From positions 1,426,001-1,490,000 of the forward strand of contig NZ_JACCBP010000001.1 of the NCBI RefSeq assembly GCF_013408655.1: a DNA stretch of 64,000 nucleotides, read 5' to 3'. Below, in pieces: positions 49,098 through 57,545 of this stretch. A program made the translations under genes and the position numbers. Under the pieces are notes generated by a model, which was given only the letters and a program-made list of their open reading frames with translations, did no database searches and was not told where the DNA came from. Source of the DNA: Pigmentiphaga litoralis (GTDB lineage Bacteria > Pseudomonadota > Gammaproteobacteria > Burkholderiales > Burkholderiaceae_B). The number at the start of each line of letters is the position of its first letter. The first letter of the stretch is position 1.

Positions 49098-50675
49098 TCA
49101 CGCCGGCGTTCGCGCCGGAACACGTTCGCGCAGCGGCTGCTTCAGGATCTTGCCGCTGACCGTGGTGGGCAGTGTGTCGATGGCGATCAGGCGCGCGGGC
49201 CGTTTGTAGGGCGCCAGCCGGTCGCGCAAGAAGTCGCGCAGGCTGGGCAGGTCGACCTCCGCACCTGGCAAGGCTTCGATAAAGGCCACCACTTCTTCGT
49301 TGCGGTCAGCCTCTTCGACGCCGATCACGGCCGACGCCCGCACGCCCGGAAAGGCGTTGATGACGCTTTCCACTTCCAGCGGATAGACATTGAAGCCCGA
49401 CCGGATGATCAGGTCCTTGGTCCGGCCTGCGATGAACAGCGCGCCACTGTCGTCGATGTAGCCGACGTCGCCGGTGTCGAGCCAGCCGCCCGGGTGCAAG
49501 GTGGCCGCGGTCAGTCCGGGATTGCGGTAGTAGCCCAGCATGACGCCGGGCCCGTGGATGAAGATGTCGCCGGTCACGCCACCCTTGCGCGACGGCTCGT
49601 CCAGCGGGCCGATGTGCACGGTCACGCCTTCGACCGGGTGGCCGGCTGACGCGTCATCGCGCGGTGCGTCGATATCGGTGATGCACATCGACCCGGCGTA
49701 TTCGGTGATGCCATAGCCGTGATGCATGGGCAGGCCAAAGGCGTCCTGCACCCTGACCTTCAGGGTCGGGTCCAGTGCGGCGCCGCCCGTGTACAGGTAG
49801 CGCAGCTTGGGCGCTTCGATCTTGCCCGGCGGCGCCACGGCCATCAGGCGCGAGAACATCGTGGGCACGCCCTGCAAGATGGAGATGCCAGGGTGGACCA
49901 ATGCCGCAAAGACGTCCGCCGCGTCGAAGCGGCTGCGCACGACCAGGCTCGCGCCGGCATAGACCGACGCCATCAACACGGTGGCGATGCCGAAGATGTG
50001 CGAGAACGGCAGCGCCGCGTAACCGATGTCGTCGGGCGTCAGCCGGCGCGACGCACTGGAGATGCGGCCGAAGTGGATCAGCCCTTCATGCGGCACCATC
50101 ACGCCCTTGGGCGCGCCGGTGGTGCCGGACGTGTAGATGATGCAGGCGACACGGTCGGCGGGAATGTCGCCGCCTGCCTGGCTCGTGCCAGCGGGGGGAG
50201 CCGCAACCGCCTGCCCGTGCGCCGCCGCTTCTGCGCCGGTCACACCGACGCGGCATCCCGCGGACCACACCGCCGGATCCGCCGCCCTTGCCTCGTCCGC
50301 ATCCGCGTGCCCCGCCGCCGCTGCGGACACCTGCGTGGTGTACAGCACCAGCACCGGACTGGCGTGCTCACGTATCGCGCCCAGTTCGCGCGGGCTCAGT
50401 CGTGCATTCACACTGACGGGCCAGGCATGGATGACACTGCACGCAAACAACGCGACCACCATGTCGCTGCAGTTTTCACCCACCACCATGACGCGATCGC
50501 CCGCGCCGACACCCTGCGCTTGCAGCCACGTCGCCGCTGCCTGCGCGCGCTGCCACAGCCCGCCATAGGTCAGTGCACCGCCCCCCTCCTCATATAGCGC
50601 GATCGCCTCGGGGCGTTCATGGGCCTGGTGCGACAGCACGTCGTGAATGCAGTGAAAGGTCAACGCAGAAGACAT
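49098..50675 (-). CDS. Acyl-CoA synthetase (AMP-forming)
   Basis: A 525-residue adenylate-forming ligase that activates a carboxylic acid to its CoA ester. Motifs in order: Y-T-S-G-T-T-G-A-P-K-G-V (P-loop, about 190-201), Y-G-I-T-E-Y-A-G, G-D-V-G-Y-I-D, G-R-T-K-D-L-I-I-R-S-G-F-N-V-Y-P, and the catalytic lysine in S-G-K-I-L-K. An unusual low-complexity Ala/Asp/Gly-rich stretch (about 120-170) sits before the P-loop. The start at 50675 gives a normal N-terminus; an extra 30 codons are open upstream. It follows the thiolase gene by 124 bases. The substrate is unknown. Confidence 0.92.
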   Translation of the reverse strand: MSSALTFHCIHDVLSHQAHERPEAIALYEEGGGALTYGGLWQRAQAAATWLQAQGVGAGDRVMVVGENCSDMVVALFACSVIHAWPVSVNARLSPRELGAIREHASPVLVLYTTQVSAAAAGHADADEARAADPAVWSAGCRVGVTGAEAAAHGQAVAAPPAGTSQAGGDIPADRVACIIYTSGTTGAPKGVMVPHEGLIHFGRISSASRRLTPDDIGYAALPFSHIFGIATVLMASVYAGASLVVRSRFDAADVFAALVHPGISILQGVPTMFSRLMAVAPPGKIEAPKLRYLYTGGAALDPTLKVRVQDAFGLPMHHGYGITEYAGSMCITDIDAPRDDASAGHPVEGVTVHIGPLDEPSRKGGVTGDIFIHGPGVMLGYYRNPGLTAATLHPGGWLDTGDVGYIDDSGALFIAGRTKDLIIRSGFNVYPLEVESVINAFPGVRASAVIGVEEADRNEEVVAFIEALPGAEVDLPSLRDFLRDRLAPYKRPARLIAIDTLPTTVSGKILKQPLRERVPARTPA

Positions 50676-50799
50676 GGGCAGACAACCGAAAAAAAAGATG
50701 AGACGTGCGCGTCGTTCAAAATCGAGCGTCGTCAAAAATGAGCAAGGGGAGCGCAGCGCATGCATCGCGACACGCCGTCACGAGGCTGGCTGCCAGCTG

Positions 50800-51993
50800 C
50801 TACAGCGCGGCCGCTGTCCCAAGAATCGCGGTGGACTGGCTGGACAGCGTTCCGCCGTTGCCGTGCACCAGCGCCACCTCGGCGCCGTCGACCTGCCGCG
50901 CACCGCACTCGCCGCGCAGCTGGCGCACCGCCTCGATCATGATGAAGACGCCATACATGCCCGGGTGGATGCAGCACAGGCCCCCGCCGTTGGTGTTGAC
51001 GGGCAGGCGTCCGCCCGGCCCGATGGCGCCGCCGCGAACGAACTCGCCGGCCTCGCCCTTCTTGCAGAATCCCAGGTCTTCCAGGAACAGCAGCGTGTTG
51101 ATCGTGAAGGCGTCGTACATTTCGGCCACGTCCACATCGGCGGCGGACATGCCCGCCATCCGGAATGCCGCGGCGCCGGACTGCGTGGCGGCCGTCACCG
51201 TCAGGTCTTCCATGGACGAGATCTGGCGGTTCCACACGGCCGTGGCGTTGCCAAGCACATAGACCGGCGGTCGGGCCAGATCCCTTGCGCGGTCGGCGCG
51301 CGTCAGAACAAACGCGCCCGCGCCATCGGTCACCAGGCAGCAATCGCGCACGCTAAGCGGATCGGAAATCATGCGCGCCGACAGGATCTCGTCCAGCGTG
51401 GTCGGCGTGCGTTGCTGCGCTTCGGGGTTGAGCTGCGCCCACTTATTGGCGGCCAGGGCCACCTCGGCCAGGTCCTCGCGCCGGGTGCCGTACTGATGCA
51501 TGTGCCGCGCGGCCGCCAGGGCGTAGGAACTGAGCGGATTGAGCGGCTCGTACGGCGCCTCGTAGGGCTGCGGATCGAAGGACTTGCGCACCCGCGCGAT
51601 CTCGGCGCGGTTGAGGCTGGACGTGCGCTGCGTGCTGCCATAGCACACCAGCACCGCATTGCACTGGCCCGTGGCCAAGGCATGCATGGCCGGCAGCAGA
51701 TGGGCGACGAAGCTCGACCCGCCCAGCATGGTGCTGTCGATGAACGTGGGCCGGATGCCCAGGTGTTCGATCACCGGCATGACCCACATCGGCGCGGTCA
51801 CGCTCGCGGTGCAGATACCGTCGATGTCCTGCAGCGTCAGCCCTGCATCGCTGACCGCGCGGTGCGCCGCCTGCATCAGGATTTCCATTTCGGTAAAGCC
51901 GGTGGCCTGGCCCAGGCCGGCGTGGCCCACGCCCACTACCGCCACCGCGCCGCGCAAGGCCTCCAGGCTCATCGTCGTTCCCTGCGTCGTCAT
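50800..51993 (-). CDS. Thiolase-fold protein lacking catalytic cysteines (SCP2-thiolase/aldolase-like)
   Basis: A 397-residue thiolase-superfamily protein. The usual nucleophile motif N-x-x-C-x-S/T-G is replaced by D-S-T-M-L-G-G-S-S, so the first active-site Cys is Met; the C-terminal C-x-G is replaced by V-H-G-N-G-G. Retained are M-Y-D-A-F-T-I-N and C-I-H-P-G-M-Y-G. Ordinary thiolysis is therefore unlikely. Steroid side-chain retro-aldolases of the Ltp2 type are thiolase-fold proteins that work with a DUF35 partner, and here a DUF35 gene lies directly upstream, overlapping by four bases. A retro-aldol or Claisen-type C-C bond reaction on an acyl-CoA is the best inference; substrate unknown. 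Confidence 0.88.
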   Translation of the reverse strand: MTTQGTTMSLEALRGAVAVVGVGHAGLGQATGFTEMEILMQAAHRAVSDAGLTLQDIDGICTASVTAPMWVMPVIEHLGIRPTFIDSTMLGGSSFVAHLLPAMHALATGQCNAVLVCYGSTQRTSSLNRAEIARVRKSFDPQPYEAPYEPLNPLSSYALAAARHMHQYGTRREDLAEVALAANKWAQLNPEAQQRTPTTLDEILSARMISDPLSVRDCCLVTDGAGAFVLTRADRARDLARPPVYVLGNATAVWNRQISSMEDLTVTAATQSGAAAFRMAGMSAADVDVAEMYDAFTINTLLFLEDLGFCKKGEAGEFVRGGAIGPGGRLPVNTNGGGLCCIHPGMYGVFIMIEAVRQLRGECGARQVDGAEVALVHGNGGTLSSQSTAILGTAAAL

Positions 51994-52439
51994 GCCGCCA
52001 CCCCATCGCCGGACGGGATGGCCTGCGCCACGTCCGCCGGCACGAATACCACCTTACCGCCGTCTTCCGCCATCAGCACCCTGGCCTGCACCGCCATGCC
52101 TATCTTGACGTCGGCTGGCGCGATGCCATCGACCCGCGACATCATGCGCACGCCTTCGGCCAGGTCCAGCAAGGCCACGTTGCGGTCGCCGCCGTCTTGC
52201 GGGCGGCCGCGCACCACTGTCGTGGAATAGACCGTGGCCGCCCCTGACGGCGCAAACCAGTCCAGCCGGTCGCTGCCGCAATGCGGGCAGACCATGCGCG
52301 GGTAGAACACCGATCGGTCGCAGGCGCCGCAGCGCTGGATCAGGAACTGTCCCTGGTCCAGCGCACGGCGATAGTGCAGGTCCGCACCGACCGCGTCGGC
52401 GGACGGCGTGCCGGACTCGTCAGGCAAAGGGGGCGCCAT
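51990..52439 (-). CDS. DUF35 / OB-fold acyl-CoA-binding zinc-ribbon protein
   Basis: A 149-residue protein with a zinc ribbon (C-G-A-C, then C-P-H-C about 15 residues later, around 37-55) followed by an OB-fold (about 60-140). These are the DUF35_N and DUF35 domains, known to bind acyl-CoA and to partner with thiolase-fold enzymes. AAGGAG stands before the ATG at 52439, fixing the start; a longer open frame upstream is not used. It overlaps the cysteine-less thiolase gene by four bases, which strongly suggests a complex. It leads the leftward operon, divergent from the acyl-CoA dehydrogenase pair. Confidence 0.92.
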   Translation of the reverse strand: MAPPLPDESGTPSADAVGADLHYRRALDQGQFLIQRCGACDRSVFYPRMVCPHCGSDRLDWFAPSGAATVYSTTVVRGRPQDGGDRNVALLDLAEGVRMMSRVDGIAPADVKIGMAVQARVLMAEDGGKVVFVPADVAQAIPSGDGVAA

Positions 52440-52623
52440 GCTGTCTCCTTGTGTCGTGTAGCGTTGTGTGTCGCTTATCGTTCTGTGTGGCTTACGTTGG
52501 GATGCAGTGTGGCCGCGCGCCCGTACGGCTGACCATTCTTCATTCCCGAACAAGGGGTTCCAATGCCATGAAGCGCGCACGCAGGCCAAGGCGCGGTATG
52601 GTTATCGGTGAGGAGACACGACC

Positions 52624-53814
52624 ATGAACCTGACCTGGACCGACGACGAAAGGCGCTTCCGTGACGAGGTGCGCACCTTCGTACAGACCCACCTGCCCAC
52701 CGACATTCGCGACAAGTCGCTGCGCCAGCAGCGGCTCGAGAAAGACGATTACCTGCGCTGGCATCACATCCTGAACGACCACGGCTGGGGCGCCCCCACC
52801 TGGCCCAAGGAACACGGCGGCACCGGCTGGAACCCGCTGCAACGCCTGATCTTCGAGGTGGAATCATTCCGGGCCGGCGCGCCGCGCCTGCTGCCCTTCG
52901 GCCTGACCATGCTCGGCCCCGTGCTGATGAAATTTGGCAGCGCCGAGCAGCAGGCCCGTTTGCTGCCCCGCATCGTCCGGCTCGACGACTGGTGGTGCCA
53001 GGGATATTCCGAACCGGGATCGGGGTCGGACCTGGCGTCGCTCAGCACCAAGGCCGTCCGGGACGGCGACCACTATGTCGTCAATGGGCAGAAGACCTGG
53101 ACCACCCTGGCCCACTATGCCGACTGGATCTTCTGCCTGGTCCGCACGGATCCCGAGGCCAAACCGCAGCGCGGCATTTCGGTGCTGTTGATCGACATGC
53201 GATCCCCCGGCGTGACGGTGCGCCCGATCCGCACGCTGGATGGCGGGCATGATGTGAACGAGGTCTGGCTGGACAACGTGCGGGTGCCGGTCGGCAACCT
53301 GGTCGGCGAAGAGAACGCGGGCTGGACCTACGCCAAGTATCTGCTGGGCCACGAACGCACCGGCATTGCAGGCCTGGGCCACTGCCGCCGCGAGCTCGAC
53401 GCGATCAAGGCGCTGCTGGCGGGCGGCACGGACGACGGCGCGCCCCTGGCCCAGGATCCGCGCTGGCGCGATCGCGTGTCGCGTCTGGAGATCGATATCC
53501 TGGCGCTGGAGATGCTGTTGCTGCGCGTGGCGGCTGAAAACGAGGGCATGCCCGGTCCGGAAACGTCCATGCTCAAGATCCGCGGATCGGAGATCCAGCA
53601 GGATCTGGCCATGCTGCGGATGGAACTGGCAGGCCCCGACGCCTGGCCCTACGACCCGTCGTGGCTCGAAGCGGACACCGATGCCGATGTGCCCGGACCC
53701 GATGGCGCCGCCCGGACCAGCGCGGCCTATGTGGACATGCGCAAGACGTCCATCTACGGCGGCACGACCGAGGTGCAGAAGAACATCATCGCCCGCATGC
53801 TGCTGGGCGGCTGA
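52624..53814 (+). CDS. Acyl-CoA dehydrogenase, PimC-like large subunit
   Basis: A 396-residue FAD-dependent acyl-CoA dehydrogenase, introducing a 2,3-double bond in an acyl-CoA. Visible: G-W-G-A-P-T-W-P-K-E-H-G-G-T-G-W, W-C-Q-G-Y-S-E-P-G-S-G-S-D-L-A-S-L (FAD-binding), K-T-W-T-T-L-A, G-H-E-R-T-G-I-A, and C-terminal S-I-Y-G-G-T-T-E-V-Q. The last motif has Gly where short-chain enzymes carry the catalytic Glu of Y-E-G-T. The pattern matches proteins annotated as the large subunit of pimeloyl-CoA dehydrogenase. The second dehydrogenase gene follows 28 bases later, suggesting a heteromer. The start at 52624 has AGGAG a few bases upstream. Confidence 0.92.
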   Translation: MNLTWTDDERRFRDEVRTFVQTHLPTDIRDKSLRQQRLEKDDYLRWHHILNDHGWGAPTWPKEHGGTGWNPLQRLIFEVESFRAGAPRLLPFGLTMLGPVLMKFGSAEQQARLLPRIVRLDDWWCQGYSEPGSGSDLASLSTKAVRDGDHYVVNGQKTWTTLAHYADWIFCLVRTDPEAKPQRGISVLLIDMRSPGVTVRPIRTLDGGHDVNEVWLDNVRVPVGNLVGEENAGWTYAKYLLGHERTGIAGLGHCRRELDAIKALLAGGTDDGAPLAQDPRWRDRVSRLEIDILALEMLLLRVAAENEGMPGPETSMLKIRGSEIQQDLAMLRMELAGPDAWPYDPSWLEADTDADVPGPDGAARTSAAYVDMRKTSIYGGTTEVQKNIIARMLLGG

Positions 53815-53842
53815 TCCCCTTCACGAACCGGACAGAACAATC

Positions 53843-54988
53843 ATGGACTTTGTACTGAGCGAAGAACAACGCATGCTGGCCGACAGCCTGCGCCGCCGCG
53901 TGGGCGAATTCTGGACGCTGTCGCGTCGCCGGCGTGCCCGCACCGACGCCGCCCTGGACGCCAGCGCCTGGTCCGCGCTGGCGGACCTGGGCGTGCTGGG
54001 CCTGACGATTTCCCCGGATCACGACGGCTTTGGCGAAGACCCCGCCAGCCTGTTGCCGGTGCATGTGGAACTGGGCCGCGGCCTGGTGGCCGAACCCGTC
54101 ATCCCAAGCGCGGTCATCGCCGCCACGGTGCTGGCCCGGTCGGGCAACGAGGATGCGCAGGCGCAGTGGCTGCCCGCGATTGCCAGCGGGGAAGCCATCC
54201 TGACCCTGGCCTACCTGGAGCCCGGCCGCCGCTACGCCGTGCGGCCGGCCAGCACGCAGGCCACCCGAGGTGCCTCGGGCTGGGTGCTCGACGGCGAAAA
54301 ATCGGCGGTCTGGCATGGCGGCGCGGCCACGGCCTGGATCGTGTCGGCGGCCGATGAAGCGGGCGCTACCCTGCTGCTGATGGTCCCGCGCGACGCCGCC
54401 GGGGTGACGGTACTGGATACGCCTACCCTGGACGCCACCCGCGCAGCCCGCCTGACGTTCACCGGCGTACAGCTGGACGACAGCGCCGTGCTTGCCCGGG
54501 GTGACGCCGCCGATGCGGCGATCGAAGCCGGCCTGCACTGGGGCATCGCGGCCCTGTGCGCCCAGGCCGCCGGCGCCATGGAGCAATTGCTGGCCATGAC
54601 GGTGGACTACCTTCGCACCCGCAAGCAGTTCAACCAGCCACTGGCCGCCTTCCAGGCCCTGCAGCACAAGCTGGCCGACATGGCGATCGCCAAGGAATTG
54701 GCCCTGTCGATGGCCTATGTGGCCGTGGCCGCCCTGACCGAGCCCGACGCCGCCGAGCGCCGCCGCCGCATTTCCCCCGCCAAGATCGAGGCCGCCCGCG
54801 CAGGCAGGCTGGTCGGGCAACTGGCCGTGCAACTGCATGGCGGCATGGGCATGACAGACGAACTGGAGGTGGGCGACTATTTCAAGCGGCTGACGGCCGT
54901 GGACGTGGTGCTGGGCGATACCGCCTACCACTATGCGCAGATGGCCGCCCTGCCCCTGAATGTGTCGGACCTGGAGCGCGCGGCATGA
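53843..54988 (+). CDS. Acyl-CoA dehydrogenase, PimD-like small subunit
   Basis: A 381-residue acyl-CoA dehydrogenase homologue, divergent in its middle: the FAD-binding Y-x-E-P-x-x-G-S-D is only Y-L-E-P-G-R-R-Y-A, and the C-terminus lacks a Y-E-G-T motif. Retained are M-D-F-V-L-S-E-E-Q-R-M-L-A-D-S-L at the start, T-R-K-Q-F-N-Q-P-L-A-A-F-Q-A-L-Q-H-K-L-A-D-M, and Q-L-H-G-G-M-G-M-T-D-E. Such weakened partners occur as one half of heterotetrameric dehydrogenases (PimC/PimD, or the FadE pairs of steroid degradation). It lies between the larger subunit gene and the hydratase gene, overlapping the latter by four bases. Confidence 0.9.
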   Translation: MDFVLSEEQRMLADSLRRRVGEFWTLSRRRRARTDAALDASAWSALADLGVLGLTISPDHDGFGEDPASLLPVHVELGRGLVAEPVIPSAVIAATVLARSGNEDAQAQWLPAIASGEAILTLAYLEPGRRYAVRPASTQATRGASGWVLDGEKSAVWHGGAATAWIVSAADEAGATLLLMVPRDAAGVTVLDTPTLDATRAARLTFTGVQLDDSAVLARGDAADAAIEAGLHWGIAALCAQAAGAMEQLLAMTVDYLRTRKQFNQPLAAFQALQHKLADMAIAKELALSMAYVAVAALTEPDAAERRRRISPAKIEAARAGRLVGQLAVQLHGGMGMTDELEVGDYFKRLTAVDVVLGDTAYHYAQMAALPLNVSDLERAA

Positions 54989-55791
54989 CGACGACATTGC
55001 CCTCCGTCGACACCTTGCAGGTCACCTACACCGCAGGCGTCGCCCGCATCACCTTGAACCGGCCCGACCGCCTCAACAGCCTGACCACGCAGATGTTTGC
55101 GGACCTGGCTGCGGTCCTCACCTACCTGGAAGCCCGATCCGACCTGCGCGGCGTCGTACTGACCGGGGCGGGCCGGGGCTTTTGCGCCGGCCAGGACCAG
55201 CAGGAACGCCCGCCCTTGCCCGATGGCCAGCGCCGCGACCTGGGCATCGGCCTGGACCAGAATTACCGGCCGTTGATCCTGCGGCTGCGCGCGCTGCCCG
55301 TGCCGGTGGTGTGTGTGGTCAACGGTGTCGCGGCGGGCGCCGGGCTCAGCCTGGCCCTGGCTTGCGATGTGGTGATCGCCGTCGAATCGGCCCGCTTCAT
55401 CCAGGCCTTCGAGAAGATCGGCCTGATGCCCGATGCAGGCGCCACCTGGTTCCTGCCCCGCTTGATTGGCCAGGGCCGGGCCATGGGGTGGACGCTATCG
55501 GGCGAGGCGCTGTCTGCGCAGAAAGCCGAACACTGGGGGCTGATCTGGCAGTGCATTCCCGATGCGCTGCTGGAAGACACACTGGCATCCACCGCCGCGC
55601 GGCTAGCCGCCGGCCCGACCCGCGCCCATGCCGCAGCCAAACGCGCCTTGCTGGCCTCGTCCGACCAGACGCTCGGCCAGCAATTCGACCTGGAACGCGA
55701 CCTGCAACGGGAACTGGGGTATTCCGCGGACTATCTGGAGGGGATTACGGCGTTCGCGCAGAAACGCAAGCCGGTCTTCGCGGGCAACTGA
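54985..55791 (+). CDS. Enoyl-CoA hydratase/isomerase, PaaG-like
   Basis: A 268-residue crotonase-fold enzyme. It has G-R-G-F-C-A-G-Q-D-Q (oxyanion-hole loop, about 66-75), V-N-G-V-A-A-G-A-G-L-S-L-A-L-A-C-D, and G-L-M-P-D-A-G-A-T-W-F-L-P-R-L-I-G, where the aspartate matches the single catalytic acid of PaaG-type isomerases; A-E-H-W-G-L-I-W follows. It lacks the two-glutamate pattern of classical hydratases. A double-bond shift or hydration downstream of the two dehydrogenases is likely. The start overlaps the preceding gene as ATGA. Convergent with the sensor kinase gene. Confidence 0.9.
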   Translation: MTTTLPSVDTLQVTYTAGVARITLNRPDRLNSLTTQMFADLAAVLTYLEARSDLRGVVLTGAGRGFCAGQDQQERPPLPDGQRRDLGIGLDQNYRPLILRLRALPVPVVCVVNGVAAGAGLSLALACDVVIAVESARFIQAFEKIGLMPDAGATWFLPRLIGQGRAMGWTLSGEALSAQKAEHWGLIWQCIPDALLEDTLASTAARLAAGPTRAHAAAKRALLASSDQTLGQQFDLERDLQRELGYSADYLEGITAFAQKRKPVFAGN

Positions 55792-55804
55792 GCGTCAAGA
55801 CGGC

Positions 55805-57361
55805 TCAGGTCGTCTTGAACAGCACCACGATCCGGCTGAACGGCACCGTCCGGTCCACCGTGATCGCGTTCTTGCCGCGGCCCGCATAGGTGTTGACCAG
55901 CCGCATTCCCAGCCCCGTACCCTGTGGCTTGGGGAAGGCGTCCGGGAATCCCGCGCCGTCGTCTTCCACCGTCAGCTTCAGGCCGTCGCCGCTTTCTTCC
56001 AGGAAGACCCGCACTTCGCCCTTGCCGTATTTCAGGGCGTTGGTGACGAGTTCGGCGGTGACCAGCCCCAGCGGCGCCAGCCGCCGCGCCGGCACGGTAA
56101 TGGTGGGCGAGGCGAACACGATCTGACGGTCGGACGACAGCACCTGCAGATCGCCGATCAGCCCGCTCAGGTAGGCGCCCGCGTTGGTCGCCTCCACACC
56201 GCTTTCTTCGTACAGCCGCTGGTGCACCGACCCCACGGTCATGACCCGGGTCGCCGCCACCTGCAAGTGGGCCGACACGGTCGCGTCACCGCTCAGGTCA
56301 CCCTGCAGCGCCAGCAGGGTCTGCACCAGCTGCAGGCTGTTGCGCACCCGATGATGCACTTCCTTCATCATCAGTTCAGAGCTGTACAGCTTGTTTTCCT
56401 GCATCGAGACCAGCGCGTTCAGCTGTTCTTCGTGCGCATGCCGTTCCGTCACGTCCCGCGCCACCGACACGACCCGCGCAATGGCGTCATGGTCATCGCG
56501 AATGGGCGAAATGGACACATCCCACCACTTGGCCACCCCGGTTTCGGTCGGGCACATGCCCTCGAAGCGGCTGGCGACGCCTTCCAGTGCCTGGTGGAAG
56601 GCGGCCTGCGCCTTTTCTACGTCGTCGGCGTCCCAGAACGACAGGTAGGAACGGCCCTTGACCGCCTCGAAATCGGCGATTTCAAGCTGCGTCACGCCGT
56701 ACCGGTTCATGAATTCCAGGGCACCGTCGGCGGTCGCCACCATGATGCAGTCCGTGCTGGCGTTCAGGACCGTCTCGGAAAAATGGTCGTAGCGGTGTTT
56801 TTCGTCCGCTTCGGCCACGACACGCTCGCGTGTCATGGAGATGACGTTCGCCACGGCTTCCAGGAAAACCAGATCGGTTTCCGAGAAATCCTCGTCGTCG
56901 GGACTGTCGGCTTCCAGCACGCCGTACGATTCGGGCACGCCGCGGATCGGCACGTTGACGGCGCGTTTGATGCCGTAGCGGGCCAGCAATTCGGGGGTGC
57001 GGAAGCGGTGTTCGCCGCCCAGATGGTTCGAAATGACGGGGCGGCCGCTGACATACGCGTGCCCGGCGGGACTGGCGTCGTCGGCGGACAGCACTGCCGT
57101 GCCGATTTCATCCTGGGCCCAGCCGGTGCCCGCTTCCAGCAGCAAGGTGCCAGTGTCGTGGCGGTAGCGCAGCACCTTGACGAAGCGCGCGTTCAGGCCC
57201 AGGGCGACGACGCGGCAGGCCTCGTCGATCACCCGCCGGATGTCCCGGGTTTTCAGCGCCCCGATCGCGAAGTCGACGGCGAGTTCGTGCTGCCGCTTCA
57301 ACCGTACGCTGGAGTTGCTGAGGGCCGCGGCGGCGACTTCCTGGGGGGGCTGCTGGGACAT
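55805..57361 (-). CDS. Sensor histidine kinase, GAF-PAS-HisKA_2
   Basis: A 518-residue soluble kinase. Order: GAF domain (about 30-180), PAS/PAC (about 195-315, with W-W-D-V-S-I-S-P-I-R-D-D), a HisKA_2 phospho-acceptor helix with E-V-H336-H337-R-V-R-N-S-L-Q-L, and an HWE/HisKA_2-type ATPase domain (L-V-T-A-E-L-V-T-N-A-L-K-Y-G, D-D-G-A-G-F, G-T-G-L-G-M-R-L-V). Kinases of this class often phosphorylate single-domain or PhyR-type regulators or respond to light or redox; no cofactor can be assigned. There is no response-regulator gene next to it, so it is an orphan. It converges on the hydratase gene. Confidence 0.9.
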   Translation of the reverse strand: MSQQPPQEVAAAALSNSSVRLKRQHELAVDFAIGALKTRDIRRVIDEACRVVALGLNARFVKVLRYRHDTGTLLLEAGTGWAQDEIGTAVLSADDASPAGHAYVSGRPVISNHLGGEHRFRTPELLARYGIKRAVNVPIRGVPESYGVLEADSPDDEDFSETDLVFLEAVANVISMTRERVVAEADEKHRYDHFSETVLNASTDCIMVATADGALEFMNRYGVTQLEIADFEAVKGRSYLSFWDADDVEKAQAAFHQALEGVASRFEGMCPTETGVAKWWDVSISPIRDDHDAIARVVSVARDVTERHAHEEQLNALVSMQENKLYSSELMMKEVHHRVRNSLQLVQTLLALQGDLSGDATVSAHLQVAATRVMTVGSVHQRLYEESGVEATNAGAYLSGLIGDLQVLSSDRQIVFASPTITVPARRLAPLGLVTAELVTNALKYGKGEVRVFLEESGDGLKLTVEDDGAGFPDAFPKPQGTGLGMRLVNTYAGRGKNAITVDRTVPFSRIVVLFKTT

Positions 57362-57445
57362 TCACTACCTCGATACCGTCGCCGCTAGAGGTAGGGGCAT
57401 CCGGAACAGTTCGGAATCATAACCGCGAGGACGCCCGCTTAAGCG

Positions 57446-57503
57446 CAGCAGGCCGTGCGTTGCGGCGAAATCGACACGGATTTGCGCGACGCACGGCCTG
57501 CTG
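57446..57503. repeat. Perfect 15-bp inverted repeat, 28-base spacer
   Basis: CAGCAGGCCGTGCGT (57446-57460) and its exact reverse complement (57489-57503) flank 28 bases that can partly extend the stem (C-G-A-A-A-T-C against G-A-T-T-T-G). Beside it lies the 10-bp palindrome CGCTTAAGCG (57436-57445). It stands between the end of the leftward livF gene and the start of the sensor kinase gene. With no T-run it is not a standard terminator; other options are a very stable mRNA end or a repeated extragenic palindrome. Confidence 0.7.
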
Positions 57504-57545
57504 ACACCAGGCTGAATCCCCTGTTCCGGCTTTCTGAACCGCCCG

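Noticed and set aside
50676..51343. Minus- and plus-strand frames over the thiolase 3' end and its downstream gap
   Set aside because: All are shadows of the thiolase gene in other frames and lack any recognisable domain.
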